From contig JAEXCA010000057.1 of NCBI GenBank assembly GCA_023393755.1, positions 1 through 19,422 on the forward strand: a DNA stretch of 19,422 nucleotides, given 5' to 3'. This document shows, in pieces, positions 8,047-14,498 of the stretch (positions within the stretch are counted from its first letter, which is position 1; each line of letters opens with the position of its first letter). The notes beneath the pieces are model-generated. The model ran no database searches. It was not told the origin of the DNA and worked only from the letters and a program-made list of their open reading frames with translations. The DNA is from Actinomycetes bacterium (GTDB taxonomy: Bacteria > Actinomycetota > Actinomycetes > Propionibacteriales > Propionibacteriaceae). The position numbers and the translations under genes were made by a program.

Positions 8047-8754
8047 TCAGGCGTCCAGCCGGTGGTAGCCGTAGAGGTCGTCCATCGTGCCGTTGACCCA
8101 GAGCCTGTCACCCTCCGGGGCGTCCACCAGCAGGGTGCGGTTGTACGCCTCGTCGATCACGGACGCACCGAAGCCGGCCCGGCTCAGCCGCTCGGCCAGG
8201 TCTTCCAGGTCGCCGGTGTACTCCAGGCTCAGGTCGATCTTGACCTCGTCGTGCTGGTGGAGTGCCGCCAGTCCGCCGCCGTCCGCGGTGAAGTCGATCC
8301 AGCCGCCGCCCTCGGCCGCGATCCGCGGCTGCAGGCCGATCGCCTCCAGGATCCGGCGCGGCTCGTCCAGGTCGGGTTGGTACCAGATCGGCTGGACGGC
8401 CAGCAGCCCGGTGTCGGCCCGCCTGGCGCCGCCGGAGACGGTGATGGTCGCTCCGGAGGCGGCCGTGACGACGAGCATGCGACCGATGTCGTCCAGGAGC
8501 CTGGTGGTGACGGCGAAGCCCGCTGAGCCCAGCCGCGACTCCACCGCGTCCAGATCGTCGCTGAGCAGGTGGAGGTCGGTTCGTCCCGCGTGGTCGTCGT
8601 CCGGCGCGGCGTGGTGAACGGCCAGGATTCCGCGTCCGTCGAACTCCGACCACTGCGGGTTCGGCGGAAAGGCCGGCCGGAAGCCCAGAAGCTGGGCGAG
8701 GCGGTGCCATTCGCCCTGGTGCGGGGTGTAGCGGATGGGCTGAACGGTGATCAT
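8047..8754 (-). CDS. VOC (glyoxalase-like) family protein
   Basis: This 235-residue protein consists of two vicinal-oxygen-chelate type halves. Residues 1-110 begin MITVQPIRYTPHQGEWHRL, and residues 118-235 begin LAVQPIWYQPDLDEPRRIL. Each half shows the repeated pattern of starting strand, helix with LGF or IGL, and a later His/Glu-bearing strand (AVHHAAP, then AALHQHDEVKIDL). Such proteins are metal-dependent lyases or dioxygenases, or metal-free binding proteins for resistance; the substrate cannot be told. The ATG overlaps the stop of the upstream ribbon-helix-helix gene (ATGA), so the two are translationally coupled. Confidence 0.75.
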   Translation of the reverse strand: MITVQPIRYTPHQGEWHRLAQLLGFRPAFPPNPQWSEFDGRGILAVHHAAPDDDHAGRTDLHLLSDDLDAVESRLGSAGFAVTTRLLDDIGRMLVVTAASGATITVSGGARRADTGLLAVQPIWYQPDLDEPRRILEAIGLQPRIAAEGGGWIDFTADGGGLAALHQHDEVKIDLSLEYTGDLEDLAERLSRAGFGASVIDEAYNRTLLVDAPEGDRLWVNGTMDDLYGYHRLDA

Positions 8755-8921
8755 CGGTCTGCCTCCTCGGCGTCCAGGTAGTGGGCCAGGGCCTTCTCGA
8801 CCAGCGCTGACAGGGACAGATCCTCATCGATCGCCCGGTGCTTCACCCGCCGGATCAGGGGAGCGGGAAGATAGACGTTGAACTGTGTCTTGGGCTCGCC
8901 GGTTTGCTGGTTTGACATCAT
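8751..8921 (-). CDS. Ribbon-helix-helix (CopG/Arc-type) regulator, 56 residues
   Basis: This small gene encodes 56 residues. A short N-terminal tail is followed by a beta strand (KTQFNVYLP, residues 11-19) and two helices (APLIRRVKHRAIDEDLS, then SALVEKALAHYLDAEE), the classic ribbon-helix-helix layout for DNA binding as a dimer. Its TGA overlaps the ATG of the VOC gene, an arrangement typical of a regulator with its target or of an antitoxin with its partner. The first of two tandem ATG codons is used because a TAAATT -10-like element lies six bases before it. The protein may bind the TGCTAGCA palindrome at its own start and so control itself. Confidence 0.75.
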   Translation of the reverse strand: MMSNQQTGEPKTQFNVYLPAPLIRRVKHRAIDEDLSLSALVEKALAHYLDAEEADR

Positions 8922-8933
8922 GCTAGCAATTTA
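8921..8933 (-). promoter_or_regulatory. Leaderless promoter and palindrome of the ribbon-helix-helix gene
   Basis: On the minus strand TAAATT (8928-8933) is followed six bases later by the tandem ATG codons. The 8-base palindrome TGCTAGCA (8921-8928) covers the expected transcription start and is a reasonable self-binding site for a ribbon-helix-helix dimer. Confidence 0.4.
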
Positions 8934-8982
8934 GCTCGCTGCGACGCGATTGCCAAGAGCTGGTTGTCAGGGCAGGCGTTTC

Positions 8983-9666
8983 GTGGAAGCGTTCGTTGAC
9001 GTGATTCTCCCGCGCGGCGTGCTCTTCGATCTGGACGGCACGCTGCTGGATCACCGCGGCGCTGCGGATGCGGCCGTCCGTGAGTGGGCTGTGCGCATCC
9101 TGGGTGTGTCGCTGGATGCGGTCGATGCTGTGGAACGTTGGCGGCTGCTGGAAGAGCGCTACTTCGCGATGTTCGAGCGACGGGAATGCACGTTCCAGGA
9201 GCAGCGTCGCTCGCGGGTGCGCGCCTTTGCGCCAGTCCTCGCCGCACTCGAGGACGAGGCCGCTGACGAACTGTTCGTCGGCTATCAGGAGCTCTATCGG
9301 TGTAGCTGGCGCGCGGTCGTCGGGGCCGCGGAGATCGTGTCCCGGGCGTTCGCGGCAGGGTGTTGCGTCGGTGTCCTGACCAATGGTGACGAGTCGCAGC
9401 AGCGGGACAAGCTGGCTGCGATCGGGCTTCTTGTGCCGGGGCTTCGGCTGTTCGCATCGTCGGCGATGGGTTGTGCCAAGCCAGACCTCAGGGCCTTCGA
9501 GCGGGCGTGCTCGGGCCTGGGGACGAGCCCGCGGGAGACCGTCATGATCGGCGACGACTATGCCAAGGACATCGCTCCCGCACGCGCGGCGGGTCTTCGT
9601 GCCTTCCAGCTGACCGAGGGCGTGACGCTCGGGGAGATCGCTGACGACCTGTTTGGCGCGGCGTGA
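8983..9666 (+). CDS. HAD-family hydrolase
   Basis: This 227-residue HAD-superfamily phosphatase acts in the cytoplasm. Motif I is LFDLDGTLLDH near residues 13-23, with DLDGT as nucleophile and acid. Motif II is VLTNGD, motif III is the Lys in MGCAKPD, and motif IV is MIGDDYAKDIAPARAAG. A helical cap between motifs I and II fits the phosphoglycolate phosphatase / YjjG-like branch, so nucleotides or small phosphosugars are likely substrates. The GTG at 8983 is chosen because GGGCAGG lies about six bases upstream; a TTG at 8950 and a GTG at 9001 are also possible. It is divergent from the ribbon-helix-helix gene with about 60 bases between. Confidence 0.88.
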   Translation: MEAFVDVILPRGVLFDLDGTLLDHRGAADAAVREWAVRILGVSLDAVDAVERWRLLEERYFAMFERRECTFQEQRRSRVRAFAPVLAALEDEAADELFVGYQELYRCSWRAVVGAAEIVSRAFAAGCCVGVLTNGDESQQRDKLAAIGLLVPGLRLFASSAMGCAKPDLRAFERACSGLGTSPRETVMIGDDYAKDIAPARAAGLRAFQLTEGVTLGEIADDLFGAA

Positions 9667-9673
9667 CTCCTCA

Positions 9674-9693
9674 GCCGCCATGGCGGTGGCGGC
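9674..9693 (+). terminator. Weak hairpin after the HAD gene
   Basis: GCCGCC at 9674-9679 pairs with GGCGGC at 9688-9693 around an 8-base loop, seven bases after the HAD stop. There is no T-tract, so a terminator role is only possible. Confidence 0.3.
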
Positions 9694-9724
9694 AGGCTTC
9701 CATCGGCGATCGGACGGGCCATTC

Positions 9725-9755
9725 TTGACTCTCTCAATACCCCCTGGGGTATAGT
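9725..9755 (+). promoter_or_regulatory. Promoter with CsoR/CstR-type operator
   Basis: TTGACT (9725-9730) serves as -35. GGTATA (9748-9753, 17-base spacing) or TATAGT (9750-9755) serves as -10. Between and over them lies the palindrome ATACCCC-CT-GGGGTAT at 9737-9752, with 7-base perfect arms. Such C-tract/G-tract palindromes flanked by ATA/TAT are the established binding sites of CsoR-family repressors (copper or persulfide sensors). The position would block the promoter. No CsoR-family gene is in the window. Confidence 0.7.
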
Positions 9756-9787
9756 TGGGAGCAAGCGGGCGAAAGGACGAGTCAGGT

Positions 9788-9973
9788 ATGTGCCGAGCGG
9801 TTGAGTGCCGGATCTGTGGAAAGACCACCTGGGCCGGCTGCGGTCAGCACGTGGCCTCGGTGAAGGCCGGCGTGCCCGCGGGCCAGTGGTGCGGTGGCAA
9901 GCACACCCAGGCGCAGCTCGACGCCGCCCAGGCGGATCAGAAGGGCTTCCTCGCCCGGCTGCTCGGGCGCTGA
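9788..9973 (+). CDS. Small Cys-rich zinc-ribbon-like protein, 61 residues
   Basis: This 61-residue soluble protein is rich in Cys and His. It shows Cys2, a CRICGKTTWAGCGQHV block at residues 7-22, and a later QWCGGKH at about 33-39. It ends in FLARLLGR. The paired Cys residues suggest a bound metal or reactive thiols. I recognise the block as one seen in small uncharacterised actinobacterial proteins, but I know of no assigned function. AAAGGA lies eight bases before the ATG. The CsoR-type operator directly upstream suggests induction by copper or by reactive sulfur, in which case the protein may be a metal-binding or thiol-relay protein. That link is inference. Confidence 0.75.
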   Translation: MCRAVECRICGKTTWAGCGQHVASVKAGVPAGQWCGGKHTQAQLDAAQADQKGFLARLLGR

Positions 9974-10009
9974 CCGTAGGCTGCCACATCGACTGGGCCA
10001 GGGGGCGCC

Positions 10010-10334
10010 TCAGTCGATGTGGTACGGGTCGCAGTAGACCTGCCAGTCCAGCGGGGTGTCGAGATCCAGGTTGCCGCCCGGAGGAATGCGCGCTGTGCGT
10101 CGTCGACCCGCGAGGTGTCCTCGTGGGATTCCTCGGCGCGCATCGCGTGCTCGCGGGCGTCAAGGAAGGCGGTCTCGCCCCCGCCCTGGCTGGGTGGAGC
10201 GGCCCGGTCGATCGCCGCGGTCGGGATTCCGCCGAAGCTCTCCGGGTCGCCGCGGGGCCGTGCATGACCATCGCGTCGTAGTAGGCGAACTGGACCAGCG
10301 CGCCAAGTCCGTCGGCCGTGGCCGGGCTACCGCC
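10010..10334 (-). pseudogene. C-terminal remnant of a GH46 chitosanase
   Basis: Read in three minus-strand frames, this stretch gives the end of a glycoside hydrolase family 46 chitosanase. The blocks are ADGLGALVQFAYYDAMVMHG, then DPESFGGIPTAAIDRA, then EESHEDTSRVDDAQRAFLRA, then GNLDLDTPLDWQVYCDPYHID and a stop. Two single-base deletions (near 10251 and 10076) and a loss of about four residues before FLDAR separate it from the family pattern. The N-terminal half with the catalytic Glu and the signal peptide is absent. The remnant begins directly behind the stop of the DinB-like gene. It was once a secreted chitosan-degrading enzyme and cannot be functional now. Confidence 0.82.
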
Positions 10335-10844
10335 TCAGCGCTGCGAGCGATCGGACGGACGCGGCCGGTTGGCGCGCTGGAGCTTCAGTTGGTTGATTTC
10401 GGACAGGTTCTTGGTCAACTCGAAGTTCACCCAGGAGGCGGCAAACCAGAACGGACGGGGCTCCGGCATCAACCCTGGGACGGGTAGGTCCAGATCGTGT
10501 CGGGTGAGGATGCCGCGCCACCGGTCGTGCGTTGCGACGATCCCGTCGGCCGAGCCGGACCACACCACCTCGTCCGGCTTCCTTGCCGGGCGACCTTCCG
10601 TCGCATCGCAGGCGTTGTTCCACCACCACTCGATGTGCCACAGCAACCAGCCGACGGTGGCGTCCGGGAGCGGCGGATGCTCCTCGTCGGGCCAGTCGGC
10701 CAGCCAGCCGTCCTCGGTCGAATGGACGGTGATGGTGTGGGCGGACGGCTCCCACAACGCCAGTTCCCGATCGACCTCACCGATCACGAACCGGGTGGCG
10801 AAGTCCCAGGCCAGGGCGAGCTGACTCAATAGGAGCTGTCGCAT
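10335..10844 (-). CDS. DinB-like / MST-type four-helix protein
   Basis: This 169-residue protein has the pattern of the DinB/YfiT superfamily of four-helix-bundle proteins. These often carry a metal held by three His residues and include mycothiol- or bacillithiol-dependent transferases. Visible pieces are an N-terminal helix (LLLSQLALAWDFATRFV), the central VGWLLWHIEWWWNNA with its His, and the C-terminal FWFAASWVNFELTKNLSEINQL. A clear three-His set is not apparent, so metal binding is uncertain. The last dozen residues (RPRPSDRSQR) look unlike the family and may have been acquired at the junction with the chitosanase remnant. It is divergent from the hydrolase gene that starts at 11020. 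Confidence 0.75.
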   Translation of the reverse strand: MRQLLLSQLALAWDFATRFVIGEVDRELALWEPSAHTITVHSTEDGWLADWPDEEHPPLPDATVGWLLWHIEWWWNNACDATEGRPARKPDEVVWSGSADGIVATHDRWRGILTRHDLDLPVPGLMPEPRPFWFAASWVNFELTKNLSEINQLKLQRANRPRPSDRSQR

Positions 10845-11007
10845 GGCCGCAGGCTTTCACGCCCTTACGACACGAGCAAGCCGCCGGTCCGTCAGGGCGG
10901 CTCGCCGGGATCGGCCGTCAGGGAGACGGGGAAGCCGCCACTAAGGTCTGTCGGCATCGCGCGCTGGCGCGATTGCAGGCGTTCTGGTCGCCGACGGTGC
11001 GTCCATC

Positions 11008-11013
11008 TATCGT
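11008..11013 (+). promoter_or_regulatory. Possible -10 element of a leaderless transcript
   Basis: TATCGT lies six bases before the GTG at 11020. The intervening GGGGGC is too close to the start to act as a normal ribosome binding site. This favours a leaderless start at the GTG. Confidence 0.4.
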
Positions 11014-11019
11014 GGGGGC

Positions 11020-11838
11020 GTGGTGACGGGAATGCGGATCGCGCTGGTCCAGATGCTCGTGGTCGCCGGTGATGTGGCCGGCAACCTGGCGCGCGCGGCG
11101 GAGCGGACCGTGCAGGCGGCGGCGCGTGGCGCCGATCTGGTCGTCCTTCCGGAGTGCCTCGACGTCGGCTGGACCGACAGCCGGGCACGGGAGCTGGCCG
11201 AGCCGATCCCGGGGCCGAGCAGCGACGTGCTCTGCGCGGCAGCGCGGGAGAACCGGATCTGGCTGGCCGCCGGCCTCACCGAGCAGGATGGTGACAAGGT
11301 GAGGAATGCCGCGATCCTGATCGACCGCACGGGCGCCATCCGCGTCCGGCATCGCAAGATCAACGAACTGGCCTTCGCCCGGGCCCTCTACACCCCGGGT
11401 GAGGAACTGCGGGTCGTGGACACCGAGTTCGGGCGGATCGGCCTCAACATCTGCGCGGACAACTACGTCGACTCCCTCCACCTCGCCACCGCCCAGATCG
11501 CGATGGGGGCGCGGATGATCGTCTCGCCGTCCTCCTGGGCGGTGCCGCCGGGCCACGACGATGCGGTCACCCCCTATGTGGAATGGGAGGAGCCCTATCG
11601 CACCCTGGGGCAGCGGCACGGGGTCGCCGTGGTCGGCGTCAGCAATGTCGGCCCGGTGGTGACGGGGGAGTGGGCCGGCTGGTCGTGCATCGGACGTTCG
11701 CTGGCGACCGACCCGCGCGGCGAGATCCTGGCAAAAGGGTCCTACGGCGTCGACGCCGATGAACTGCTCGTGGTGGATCTCGAACTGCCCGACCGGGCGG
11801 CGGCCCCGGGCTCCCGGGCGGCGGGTTTCACCAGCTGA
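11020..11838 (+). CDS. Carbon-nitrogen hydrolase (nitrilase superfamily)
   Basis: This 272-residue hydrolase of the nitrilase superfamily cleaves C-N bonds of amides, carbamoyls or nitriles in the cytoplasm. The catalytic triad is complete: Glu45 in VVLPECLDVG, Lys113 in RHRKINEL and Cys145 in GLNICADNY. A second conserved Glu lies in the VEWEEPYRTLG region. The GTG is used because a -10-like TATCGT sits six bases upstream; the ATG at 11032 is the alternative and starts right at the first beta strand. The substrate cannot be told; relatives include amidases and N-carbamoyl hydrolases. The stop is followed directly, in the same frame, by a YoeB toxin remnant. Confidence 0.88.
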   Translation: MVTGMRIALVQMLVVAGDVAGNLARAAERTVQAAARGADLVVLPECLDVGWTDSRARELAEPIPGPSSDVLCAAARENRIWLAAGLTEQDGDKVRNAAILIDRTGAIRVRHRKINELAFARALYTPGEELRVVDTEFGRIGLNICADNYVDSLHLATAQIAMGARMIVSPSSWAVPPGHDDAVTPYVEWEEPYRTLGQRHGVAVVGVSNVGPVVTGEWAGWSCIGRSLATDPRGEILAKGSYGVDADELLVVDLELPDRAAAPGSRAAGFTS

Positions 11839-12082
11839 GCCTGGTTCTGGGACGACCTCAACTACTGGGCTGACAAGGACCGCGCCACCTACCGGAAGGT
11901 CCGGGCACTGCTGAAGGAGATCCTGCGCACCCCCTTCGACGGGAACCGGCAAGCCGGAACCGCTGAAGTACCAGCTCGGCAACGTCTGGTCGCGCCGGAT
12001 CACCCAGGAACACCGGCTGGTACATGCGGTCGAGGACAGCCAGATAGTCGTGCTGGCCGCACGATTCCACTATGGCGACTGA
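11839..12082 (+). pseudogene. YoeB/Txe-family toxin remnant, no start and frameshifted
   Basis: Codons directly after the hydrolase stop read AWFWDDLNYWADKDRATYRK and then LLKEILRTPFDG. After a one-base insertion near 11945 the reading continues as GKPEPLKYQLGNVWSRRI, EHRLVHAVEDSQIVVLAARF and HYGD, then stop. This is the whole YoeB/Txe ribosome-dependent mRNase apart from its first strand. The residues known as catalytic in YoeB are kept: Glu in KPEPLK, Arg in SRRI, and the C-terminal His-Tyr. The start codon and N-terminus are missing and no YefM-type antitoxin gene is beside it, so it is a dead toxin. Confidence 0.85.
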
Positions 12083-12113
12083 CGTCGAGCGCGGACTCCG
12101 GGCACCGAACCGC

Positions 12114-12119
12114 CAGAAT
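12114..12119 (+). promoter_or_regulatory. Possible -10 element of a leaderless transcript
   Basis: CAGAAT lies six bases before the ATG at 12126. No Shine-Dalgarno and no clear -35 are seen. The spacing matches the other candidate leaderless starts in this window. Confidence 0.3.
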
Positions 12120-12125
12120 GGGTCC

Positions 12126-12968
12126 ATGACCCCGCCTCTGTCTCCCAGGATCCTGCTGCTCGACATCGACGGCACGCTGGTCAACTACGGCACCCAGTTG
12201 CCGGCGAGCGCGGCTGCGGCCGTCCGGCAGGCGAGGGCGAACGGGCACCGGGTGTACCTTTGCACCGGGCGCGCCCGTGCCGAGATCTACCCCGAACTGT
12301 GGGAACTGGGTGTCGACGGGATGATCGGCGGCAACGGCAGCTATGTCGAACACGACGGCCAGGTGGTCCACCACCAGGTGCTGGACGCCGAGGTGGTGGA
12401 CCGTGCCCTGGCCTGGCTGGACGCGCAGCGGCTGGGCTATTTCGTCGAATGCAACTCCGGCCTGTTCGCCAGCGACGACTTCCCGGTGAAGGCAGCGTCC
12501 ATCTACGGCGAGCCGGACGCGGCGAGCATCACCCGGATCGTGAGCATGATCCCGGTCCTGGTCTACCGCCGACCCGCACCGCGCGACGACGTGAACAAGA
12601 TCAGCTTCGTGCTGGAGCCGGAGGTCGACCTGGAGCAGCTCGCCCGGGACTTCGCCGGCGAGGCGGCAATCAGCACCTGGACGGCGACCGGCCGGCGCCA
12701 GGAGTTCGGCGAGTTCGGACAGTTGGGCGTGCACAAGGGCGTCGCGGTCCGCCGGCTGGCCGAGCACCTCGGCGTCAGCACGGCGGAGATGATCGGGTTC
12801 GGCGACGCCCTGCCCGATCTGGAGTTGCTGCAGACCTGTGGCACCGCGGTGGCGATGGGTGGCGCGCCCCCCGAACTGGTCGCCGTTGCCGACCTGGTGA
12901 CCGATCACGTGGACGACGACGGCCTGGCGAACGCCTTCGCCCGGCTGGGGTTGATCCAGGCTCGCTGA
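12126..12968 (+). CDS. Cof-type HAD phosphatase
   Basis: This 280-residue HAD phosphatase belongs to the Cof/class IIB group, which dephosphorylates sugar phosphates, flavin or other cofactors. Motif I is LLLDIDGTLVNYG with Asp13 and Asp15. Motif II is YLCTGRAR, the IIB cap lies between about residues 80 and 190, and motifs III and IV are seen as the Lys in GVHKGVAV and FGDALPDLELL. The end VADLVTDHVDDDGLANAF is the classic Cof tail. The ATG at 12126 is preferred over the earlier in-frame ATG at 12072, which lies within the toxin remnant. The substrate cannot be told. Confidence 0.9.
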   Translation: MTPPLSPRILLLDIDGTLVNYGTQLPASAAAAVRQARANGHRVYLCTGRARAEIYPELWELGVDGMIGGNGSYVEHDGQVVHHQVLDAEVVDRALAWLDAQRLGYFVECNSGLFASDDFPVKAASIYGEPDAASITRIVSMIPVLVYRRPAPRDDVNKISFVLEPEVDLEQLARDFAGEAAISTWTATGRRQEFGEFGQLGVHKGVAVRRLAEHLGVSTAEMIGFGDALPDLELLQTCGTAVAMGGAPPELVAVADLVTDHVDDDGLANAFARLGLIQAR

Positions 12969-12974
12969 GGACGC

Positions 12975-13005
12975 TTGGACACTCCCGGTCGGCAACGGCT
13001 ACGGT
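12975..13005 (+). promoter_or_regulatory. Possible tRNA promoter
   Basis: TTGGAC at 12975-12980 and GGCTAC or TACGGT near 12998-13005 form weak -35 and -10 candidates 17-19 bases apart, ending about 18 bases before the tRNA. Both elements are poor matches to consensus. Confidence 0.3.
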
Positions 13006-13022
13006 GGCCCCGGAACGCGTTC

Positions 13023-13096
13023 GGGGCGGTAGCTCAGCCGGTCAGAGCAGGGGACTCATAATCCCTGGGTCGCGGGTTCGAGCCCCGCCCGCCCCA
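13023..13096 (+). tRNA. tRNA with anticodon CAT (Met elongator or Ile2)
   Basis: The 74-base cloverleaf is complete. The acceptor stem pairs GGGGCGG with CCGCCCC and the D stem pairs GCTC with GAGC. The anticodon stem pairs GGGGA with TCCCT around loop CTCATAA, and the T stem pairs GCGGG with CCCGC around TTCGAGC. The discriminator is A and CCA is not encoded. The anticodon CAT with a paired first acceptor base excludes an initiator tRNA. Elongator Met and the lysidine-modified Ile2 cannot be separated with certainty; the GGGGACTCATAATCCCT arm recalls Ile2. The 3' half also encodes the last residues of the recombinase remnant on the other strand. Confidence 0.93.
13056..13096. other. Probable attachment site in the tRNA 3' half
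   Basis: The 3' half of the tRNA doubles, on the minus strand, as the recombinase C-terminus GRAGLEPATQGL and its stop. This is the usual mark of an integrase whose element inserted at a tRNA 3' end and restored it. No second copy of this segment is found in the window, so the other boundary is unknown. Confidence 0.6.
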
Positions 13097-13927
13097 CAAT
13101 TTCAGACGTACTAGAACCGCTGACATCGGAAGACACGGGTGTTGGCGCGAAGGCGGCGAACGGCTCGGCGAGTCGGATCGTCGCCTTTTCGTCTTCGCTG
13201 AGGTCGATGCCGTTGGTGAAGGTCTGGTTGGCGAGGCGCTTGCCTTGGTCGTCAGTGCGGGCGTAGAGGGTGGCGCAGTCGATGAGCAGGCTGAGCGCGG
13301 TGCTGAGTTGCTTGCGTGAACCTTCGTGGTAGTCGTGCTCGGTGGCGAGCTTGCGGTCGATGTCCGCTAAGCCGGTGCGGATGCGGTCTTGATGCCGCTT
13401 CAACGTTGGCAAGTCGATCGCGTCGGCGAAGTGCGCGGACAGCAGCTTGTCACTCTCGGCTTCGAGCCCGGCTCGGTTCGCTGTGAGGTCGGCGAACTCC
13501 TGATCCCTACCGGCGCTCCGCTCATCGAACGCGGAATCGACCTCGGCAGCGAGGTGACGGTAGTCGTCCTCGCCGATCGTGATGTCACGGTACGGGTCCT
13601 CGACCAGACGCTCAGCAACCTGGACGGGCACAGCGCGGCGGGTACAGGTGGTCTCTTCGCGGCGCGGCCGGAGCAGATGAAGTAGGCGTAGGTGGTGCCG
13701 CGCGGGTTCGTCGCGAAGTCCAGCAGCATCCGCGAGCCGCAACTGCCGCAGTGCAGCAGCCCTTTGAGGTGGTGGGCGTGCTGGACGTGCCGGGTCATCT
13801 TGGCGTTGCTGCCTTCAGTAGCGATTGCACTTGATCGAACAGTGCGGGCCCGATGAGCGGTTCGTGCGCGCCGGGATGCAGGGCTCGCTTGGACGCTCGT
13901 TGCCCTTGTGCGGGATCGCAGCCGCAA
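13056..13927 (-). pseudogene. Large serine recombinase remnant (C-terminal part)
   Basis: Joined across at least three frame breaks (about 13890, 13810 and 13655), the minus strand gives the C-terminal half of a large serine recombinase. The recombinase-domain end reads HPGAHEPLIGPALFDQVQSL. The zinc ribbon follows, with HHLKGLLHCGSCGSRMLLDF, then FICSGRAAK and TTCTRRAVPV holding four Cys ligands. Next is a long coiled-coil region (DLTANRAGLEAESDKLLSAH and onward) and NQTFTNGIDLSED near the end. The catalytic domain with its serine is missing. The last codons run into the tRNA. It once integrated a mobile element here and is now dead. Confidence 0.85.
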
Positions 13928-14072
13928 TGAGTACGACCCGGGGGAACCGAAGTTCGAGCGGCTCCGCCAACACGCAAGGAGTCTGCACGAGGCCCTCGAA
14001 CGTCGCTCGGAGGGCGGCTAGCGCGGGGCTCGTGCCCGGTTGTGATCTGCAGTACGCGCTGCGTCTGGTTCG

Positions 14073-14357
14073 CTACGCGTCTGACTTGCCCAGGTTGCAC
14101 CTTTCGCACAGCACCTGGAGGTTTGACAGGACGGTTTCTCCGCCCTTGCTGTACGGCACCACATGATCGATGTGAAGAACAACACCCGCCTCGCTTGCTG
14201 GGCTCCGCCCACACCCTGCGCAGGTGAATCCTGCCTCTTGAAGGACGCGCCAGCGAAGGCACAGGCCCGGTGTCTTTCCAGCGCGTCCTTGGGAGCTTGT
14301 CTTGGACGAAGCCGAGGTCGCGTTCGGACTGTCCCCTCGGGTATCGGGAACGCGCAT
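14073..14357 (-). CDS. HNH endonuclease domain protein
   Basis: This 94-residue protein carries a clear HNH nuclease motif. A first Cys pair lies in FTCAGCGRSP, the catalytic stretch is VVLHIDHVVPYSKGG with the His-Asp-His core, Asn comes in TVLSNLQVLC, and a second Cys pair lies in CERCNLGKSD. Such domains cut DNA with one metal ion, with the four Cys holding a structural zinc. The N-terminal 30 residues are featureless and the reading frame is open a little further upstream, so the start is uncertain. It lies just where the missing catalytic half of the recombinase would be. It could be an intact small nuclease or the C-terminal end of a longer, lost protein. Confidence 0.7.
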   Translation of the reverse strand: MRVPDTRGDSPNATSASSKTSSQGRAGKTPGLCLRWRVLQEAGFTCAGCGRSPASEAGVVLHIDHVVPYSKGGETVLSNLQVLCERCNLGKSDA

Positions 14358-14417
14358 GAGACGAGTGTATCGACCCGCTATTCAGGCACTCCTTGTCAGA
14401 GGTCGCAGGTAGCCTGA

Positions 14418-14480
14418 GAAAGCAGTAACCCCGGAGACATGCTCTCGCAGAGGCCTTCCGGGGTCTTCGTGAACCACGAT
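14418..14480 (+). ncRNA. Structured leader RNA resembling the abiF motif
   Basis: After GAGAAAGCAGTA, a strong hairpin pairs ACCCCGGA (14428-14435) with TCCGGGGT (14457-14464). Its loop has an inner CTCT/AGAG pair. A second small hairpin follows, TCGTG-AAC-CACGA (14467-14479). The Shine-Dalgarno AGGAGG of the Abi-family gene comes eight bases later. A conserved abiF RNA motif is published as lying upstream of Abi-family genes in several phyla and is suspected to act as an RNA antitoxin. The position and purine-rich lead-in plus hairpin fit, but I have not aligned it to that model. Confidence 0.55.
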
Positions 14481-14498
14481 ATCACAGGAGGTGCGACA

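Noticed and set aside
12260..13114. Plus-strand frame running through the HAD gene and the tRNA
   Set aside because: A frame crossing an intact tRNA with GC-driven composition is not coding.
13926..14021. Short plus-strand frame reading NEYDPGEPKFERLRQHARSL and onward to a stop
   Set aside because: It looks protein-like, but has no start or ribosome binding site and lies between two minus-strand features; probably chance.
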